A stretch of DNA of 64,000 bases from Streptomyces monomycini (GTDB lineage: Bacteria > Actinomycetota > Actinomycetes > Streptomycetales > Streptomycetaceae), in the NCBI RefSeq assembly GCF_022271435.1, contig NZ_JAFIQY010000047.1, forward strand, positions 1 to 64,000, given 5' to 3'. The notes under the pieces are model-generated. The model made no database searches, had not been told where the DNA came from, and saw only the letters and a list, made by a program, of their open reading frames with translations. The position numbers were made by a program, and so were the translations under genes. Below are positions 60,889 to 64,000 of the stretch, piece after piece (the first letter of the stretch is position 1; each line of letters opens with the position of its first letter).

Positions 60889-62001
60889 CTACGGCTCCGA
60901 CCGGTCCGCCAACTCGGTTCCGGCGCAAGCCATCCGGCCGCAGGCGTCCACGACGGCCCACTCGTCCTCGTCCAGCGGCCGGCCCTCCGCGACGGCCTTG
61001 GCGACGGCGAGCGCCGCGGTCTGGACCGTCAGGGCGCGGGCCGGGGTGTCCAGTTCCGGCCAGGGATCACCGCCGGGGCGTACGGCGGGTCCGCCGGCCG
61101 CCCGGTAGGCGCCGAGGAATCGGGACCAGACGGCGGGGGCCAGCAACCCGGTGGCGAACCAGGCGGCGGGGCGGGCCAGGTCCCACGCCGGGTCGCCGAG
61201 CCCCAGGTCGTCGATGTCTATGAGGAACCAGGAGCCGTCGGGGACGGGGTGCCTGACGAGCTGTCCGAGGTGGAGATCGCCGTGGCAGAGGGCGGTCGCG
61301 CGGGGCGGCGGGGCTGCGTCGCGGGCCCATGGGGGCAGCCGTGTCCAGGCACGTTCGACGGTGGCGGCGGCGCACCGTAGGGCAGATGTGGGCGGGGCGG
61401 CCCCGGGAGCCGGTCGCGTGGTCGCGGCGCGCATACGGGCCAGGGCGCGGGCGGCCTTCGCCGGGCCGCGCATCGGCGGGACCGGGCCGGGCAGCCGGGC
61501 CGGCGCGACGGTGTGCAGCCGGGCGAGCAGCCGGGCCGTCTCCTCCCAGGGGGCGGCGTCCGGCACGTCCGGTGAGACCGGCAGGCCGTATGGCCAGCGC
61601 GTCGCGGGGCGGCCGTCGGGGAGCAGGTGGAGGAGGCCGTCGGAGCCGGCCGCCGGTGGCGACGGCAGGGGCGGGAGGGGCAGGGGTGGCAGCAGGATGC
61701 CGTGCAGCGCGGGGTGTGCGGCGATACGGAGCCGGACGGCCAGCCGGTCCGGGTCGCAGTCGGGAGCGTGCGCCTTGGCCACGACACGCCCGCAGCGGAC
61801 GAGGGTGGCGTCGGGGCGGTCGGCGAGGAGGGTGGGGCGGTGAGCGGGGTCGGGGCCGGGGCCGGGGCCGGGGCCGCGATCGGCTTCGGGACCGGGGCCG
61901 GGACCGGGCTCAGGGTCGGGATCAGCCTCGGAATTGGCATCGGCATCGGCCCCGGCCGCCAGGGCGGCCAGGCGGGCGAGGCGTGGCGCGGTCGCGGACA
62001 T
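60889..62001 (-). CDS. Aminoglycoside phosphotransferase (APH) family protein
   Basis: The 370-residue protein has an N-terminal acidic/Gly/Pro tract (SEADPDPEPGPGPG...), then the kinase-like fold: LLARLHTVAPARLPG, the catalytic loop TALCHGDLHLGQLVRHP and the DFG-equivalent WFLIDIDDLGLGDPAWDLARPAAW. APH-fold enzymes phosphorylate antibiotics, choline, sugars or others; without context no substrate can be assigned. Its ATG region carries an 18-bp tandem repeat just upstream. Confidence 0.85.
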   Translation of the reverse strand: MSATAPRLARLAALAAGADADANSEADPDPEPGPGPGPEADRGPGPGPGPDPAHRPTLLADRPDATLVRCGRVVAKAHAPDCDPDRLAVRLRIAAHPALHGILLPPLPLPPLPSPPAAGSDGLLHLLPDGRPATRWPYGLPVSPDVPDAAPWEETARLLARLHTVAPARLPGPVPPMRGPAKAARALARMRAATTRPAPGAAPPTSALRCAAATVERAWTRLPPWARDAAPPPRATALCHGDLHLGQLVRHPVPDGSWFLIDIDDLGLGDPAWDLARPAAWFATGLLAPAVWSRFLGAYRAAGGPAVRPGGDPWPELDTPARALTVQTAALAVAKAVAEGRPLDEDEWAVVDACGRMACAGTELADRSEP

Positions 62002-62008
62002 CGTTCCC

Positions 62009-62044
62009 CCGGGACGGAGTGGTTCGCCGGGACGGAGAGGTTCG
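62009..62044. repeat. Two tandem 18-bp units upstream of the APH gene
   Basis: CCGGGACGGAGTGGTTCG (62009-62026) is followed at once by CCGGGACGGAGAGGTTCG (62027-62044), and a third start CCGGGG follows. They lie directly before the APH start on its upstream side and may carry its ribosome-binding region or promoter. Confidence 0.7.
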
Positions 62045-62091
62045 CCGGGGATCGTACGCCGCCGGGCGGTGCCGGGCCCCGGACAGGCCGA

Positions 62092-62121
62092 TGGCCGGGC
62101 ATCTCCCCAGATGCCCGGCCA
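62092..62121 (-). terminator. Terminator of the 62210 small gene
   Basis: A perfect 13-bp stem (TGGCCGGGCATCT and its complement) with loop CCCC lies about 90 bases past the small gene's stop and upstream of the APH start. Confidence 0.7.
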
Positions 62122-62209
62122 CTCGTGCCGTCCGCCGCACCCCCGTCCCCACGGGGTTGTAGACCGGAAGGTCCCCCGTCCCGGGCCGCTCTCCCAGGAC
62201 CGGGACGCC

Positions 62210-62416
62210 TCAGCGCCCCAGCATTCCGGCCACGGACGACGCCTGTGTCATGACGGCTTCCCAGCCGCCGAACACCACGGCGAGCAGGACCGCCAGCGGC
62301 AGCACCATGGCCACCGCGACGAGTGGATGGCGGGTACCTGAACGCTGCCCGCCGAACGCCGAGGCGGCCCTGCGCCCTTGCGTGCGGACGGCCGTGCGCC
62401 CGAAGCTGTCTGCCAT
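62210..62416 (-). CDS. Small membrane protein of unknown function
   Basis: A 68-residue protein: MADSFGRTAVRTQGRRAASAFGGQ, a basic front, then one transmembrane helix (HPLVAVAMVLPLAVLLAVVFGGWEAV) and SSVAGMLGR. No motif known. The ATG is a plausible start; a longer reading adds a Pro/Arg-rich part. Confidence 0.5.
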   Translation of the reverse strand: MADSFGRTAVRTQGRRAASAFGGQRSGTRHPLVAVAMVLPLAVLLAVVFGGWEAVMTQASSVAGMLGR

Positions 62417-62617
62417 CGCCCTGCTCCCCGTCGAATTGGGGCGGCGGGCGTCTGACCTCGGGGGACGAGTGCGTTCGCCCGCCGCTTGCACCCAACATTA
62501 GGGAACCGGCGGGCCCGGGGCGTCATGCCGTCGTACCGATTGGACGGCCTCCGGGAGGATGACGGTACGCCCCGCCGCGTACTCCCCTGGGTGGAGACAC
62601 CGGCCCGGAACCCCGGG

Positions 62618-62878
62618 TCATCCCGGAGGGGACGCGCGCCCGGCGGCGGTCTCGGACTCCTCGGCCCGCGGCACGGGGTGCTCGACCAGGGCCAGCACCC
62701 GGCTGGCCATGAACCGGGCCGTCCGCACCACCGAGCCGCTACGGGTGACTTCGCTCACTTCCACCACTCCCCTGCGCACCGCCGTCTCGACCCTGCGGCC
62801 CGCCCTGCTCGCCACCACTTCGTACGTCCGGGTCGTGTCCCCGGCGTCCACGACGATCTCGACTCGGTCACCCTTCAC
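62618..62878 (-). CDS. Small conserved protein of unknown function
   Basis: An 86-residue protein, VKGDRVEIVVDAGDTTRTYEVVASRAGRRVETAVRRGVVEVSEV..., looks like one small beta-rich domain, then TRSGSVVRTARFMASRVLALVEHPVPRAEES. No family recognised. GTG at 62878 has a GGGGG run about 10 bases upstream. It is divergent from the protein kinase at 63082. Confidence 0.5.
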   Translation of the reverse strand: MKGDRVEIVVDAGDTTRTYEVVASRAGRRVETAVRRGVVEVSEVTRSGSVVRTARFMASRVLALVEHPVPRAEESETAAGRASPPG

Positions 62879-63081
62879 CGCGCCAATCCCCCTTCCGCGA
62901 CGGATCATTGGGAGCACGCGCGACAGGCCGGGCCGCGCCGGGCCCGGATTCCTGCCGCTCTTTCAGAATCCCACCGTGCACTGACAATCCGGCTGCCGAC
63001 TCATGCGCGGCCTATCAGCACAGCGAGCCGTCAATCCGTAAGCTGTGCCTCGTCAGACGGGACCGGGCAGCGGGGATGGAC

Positions 63082-64000
63082 ATGGCGATGATGCGGCTCC
63101 GGCGCGAGGACCCGCGTGTCGTCGGTTCGTACCGGCTGCACCGGCGGCTCGGCGCGGGCGGGATGGGTGTGGTCTATCTCGGCTCCGACAAGCGCGGGCA
63201 GCGGGTGGCTCTGAAGGTCATCCGGCCGGACCTGGCCGAGGACCAGGAGTTCCGTTCGCGGTTCGCCCGCGAGGTGTCGGCCGCGCGGCGGATCCGCGGC
63301 GGCTGTACGGCGCGGCTGGTGGCCGCCGACCTCGACGCGGACCGGCCGTGGTTCGCCACGCAGTACGTCCCCGGGCCCTCGCTGCACGACAAGGTCAACG
63401 ACGAGGGGCCGCTGTACCCGGCGCAGGTCGCCTCGATCGGCGCCGCGCTCTCCGAGGGCCTGCTGGCGGTGCACGACGCCGGTGTGGTCCACCGCGACCT
63501 GAAGCCGTCCAACATCCTGCTCTCCCCCAAGGGCCCGCGCATCATCGACTTCGGCATCGCGTGGGCCACCGGCGCGAGCACGCTCACCCACGTCGGTACG
63601 GCGGTCGGCTCGCCCGGGTTCCTCGCGCCGGAGCAGGTGCGCGGCGCGGCCGTGACCCCGGCGACGGACATCTTCGCGCTCGGCGCCACGCTCGCGTACG
63701 CCTGCACGGCGGACTCTCCCTTCGGCCAGGGCAGTTCGGAGGTCATGCTCTACCGCGTCGTCCACGAGGAGGCGCACCTGGGCGGCGTCCCGGACGCGTT
63801 GGCGCCGCTGCTGGCGGCCTGTCTGGCCAAGGACCCGGCGGACCGGCCCTCCACGCTGTCGCTGTCGCTGCGGCTGAAGGAGATCGCCGCGCGGGAGGCG
63901 CAGGGGCTGTCGCTGCCGGGCGGGTCCGGCGGCGAGGGGATGCCCGGCGGGGCCGGGCGCGGCCGGGCCGGTCGTGGTCCGTCGTCCGAGCGTGGCGCGT
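63082..64000 (+). CDS. Serine/threonine protein kinase, truncated by the window edge
   Basis: A Hanks-type kinase with the glycine loop GAGGMGVVY, catalytic Lys in VALKVIRPDL, VVHRDLKPSNILL, DFGIAW with the threonine-rich activation loop and SPGFLAPEQVRG. After a domain of about 260 residues there is a Gly/Arg-rich linker; the gene runs off the right edge, so any sensor domain or transmembrane helix is not seen. Start is uncertain between ATG 63076, 63082, 63088 and 63091; the ribosome site GGGGA fits 63082 best. Confidence 0.9.
   Translation, partial: MAMMRLRREDPRVVGSYRLHRRLGAGGMGVVYLGSDKRGQRVALKVIRPDLAEDQEFRSRFAREVSAARRIRGGCTARLVAADLDADRPWFATQYVPGPSLHDKVNDEGPLYPAQVASIGAALSEGLLAVHDAGVVHRDLKPSNILLSPKGPRIIDFGIAWATGASTLTHVGTAVGSPGFLAPEQVRGAAVTPATDIFALGATLAYACTADSPFGQGSSEVMLYRVVHEEAHLGGVPDALAPLLAACLAKDPADRPSTLSLSLRLKEIAAREAQGLSLPGGSGGEGMPGGAGRGRAGRGPSSERGA

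Overview
The window is a piece of high-GC actinobacterial chromosome and is almost certainly Streptomyces. The evidence is very GC-rich codon use with many GTG and TTG starts, overlapping GTGA/ATGA/TGATG gene junctions, the sporulation gene ssgB, actinobacterial families such as PGPGW/TIGR02611, CGNR and DUF6167, a phosphatidylinositol mannoside gene set, and a gene order that matches, as I remember it, the conserved core region of S. coelicolor. I do not name a species. Most of the window is housekeeping DNA, with few accessory genes and no phage, transposon or CRISPR array.

Layout, left to right. 1-658: gene-free DNA made of two degenerate minisatellites. 659-6043 (minus): a P-loop kinase-like gene, then the shikimate genes aroQ, aroB, aroK and aroC, tightly coupled, plus aroE. 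6182-12254 (minus): mltG, ruvX, alaS and two small membrane-associated genes. 12423-14708 (plus): an apparently leaderless STAND-type ATPase with no obvious effector domain. 14768-16323: rpsD and a DUF2470 gene diverge around a strong match to the DmdR/IdeR iron box. 16387-23933: a cupin, rarA, a VKOR-family protein, hisS and an MBL hydrolase (minus), then a secreted cyclophilin and a DUF349 coiled-coil protein (plus). 24023-36798 (minus): relA, apt, secF, secD, yajC, ruvB, ruvA, ruvC, a YebC/PmpR regulator, pdxT, pdxS and a LemA-like protein. 36799-37510: a gene-free stretch holding a diverged long inverted repeat. 37511-40352 (minus): the PIM operon (phosphatidylinositol-phosphate synthase, acyltransferase, mannosyltransferase). 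40630-44654 (plus): an EF-G2-like GTPase and an unknown membrane protein. 44851-49583 (minus): a YVTN beta-propeller lipoprotein, a NodB-fold protein with an altered catalytic motif, a HIT protein and thrS. 49762-52431: an uncharacterised pair including a DUF4365 protein with a PD-(D/E)XK-like motif, divergent from a DEDDh exonuclease. 52536-56983: two tRNA-Val(CAC) genes, small membrane and regulatory genes, ssgB and a DsbA-like protein. 57033-59793 (minus): a double GNAT and the pabC/pabB pair. 59971-60449: a tRNA operon Gly-Cys-Val-Val-Val. 60537-64000: a zinc-ribbon protein, an APH-fold kinase, two small genes and the start of a serine/threonine kinase cut by the window edge.

Functional links. 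The shikimate operon makes chorismate, and pabB/pabC at the other end use chorismate for folate. Translation is represented by alaS, hisS, thrS, rpsD, seven tRNAs and the EF-G2-like GTPase. relA and apt are neighbours in nucleotide and ppGpp metabolism. ruvABC, rarA and ruvX serve DNA repair or RNA processing. secDF-yajC is the export accessory complex. Most transcription units end at strong, perfectly paired GC hairpins without a U-tract, as is usual in Streptomyces. The points most worth following up are the iron-box-like palindrome between rpsD and the DUF2470 gene, the DUF4365 module, a tRNA-Val with a compensatory acceptor-stem double swap, and the intergenic inverted repeat.
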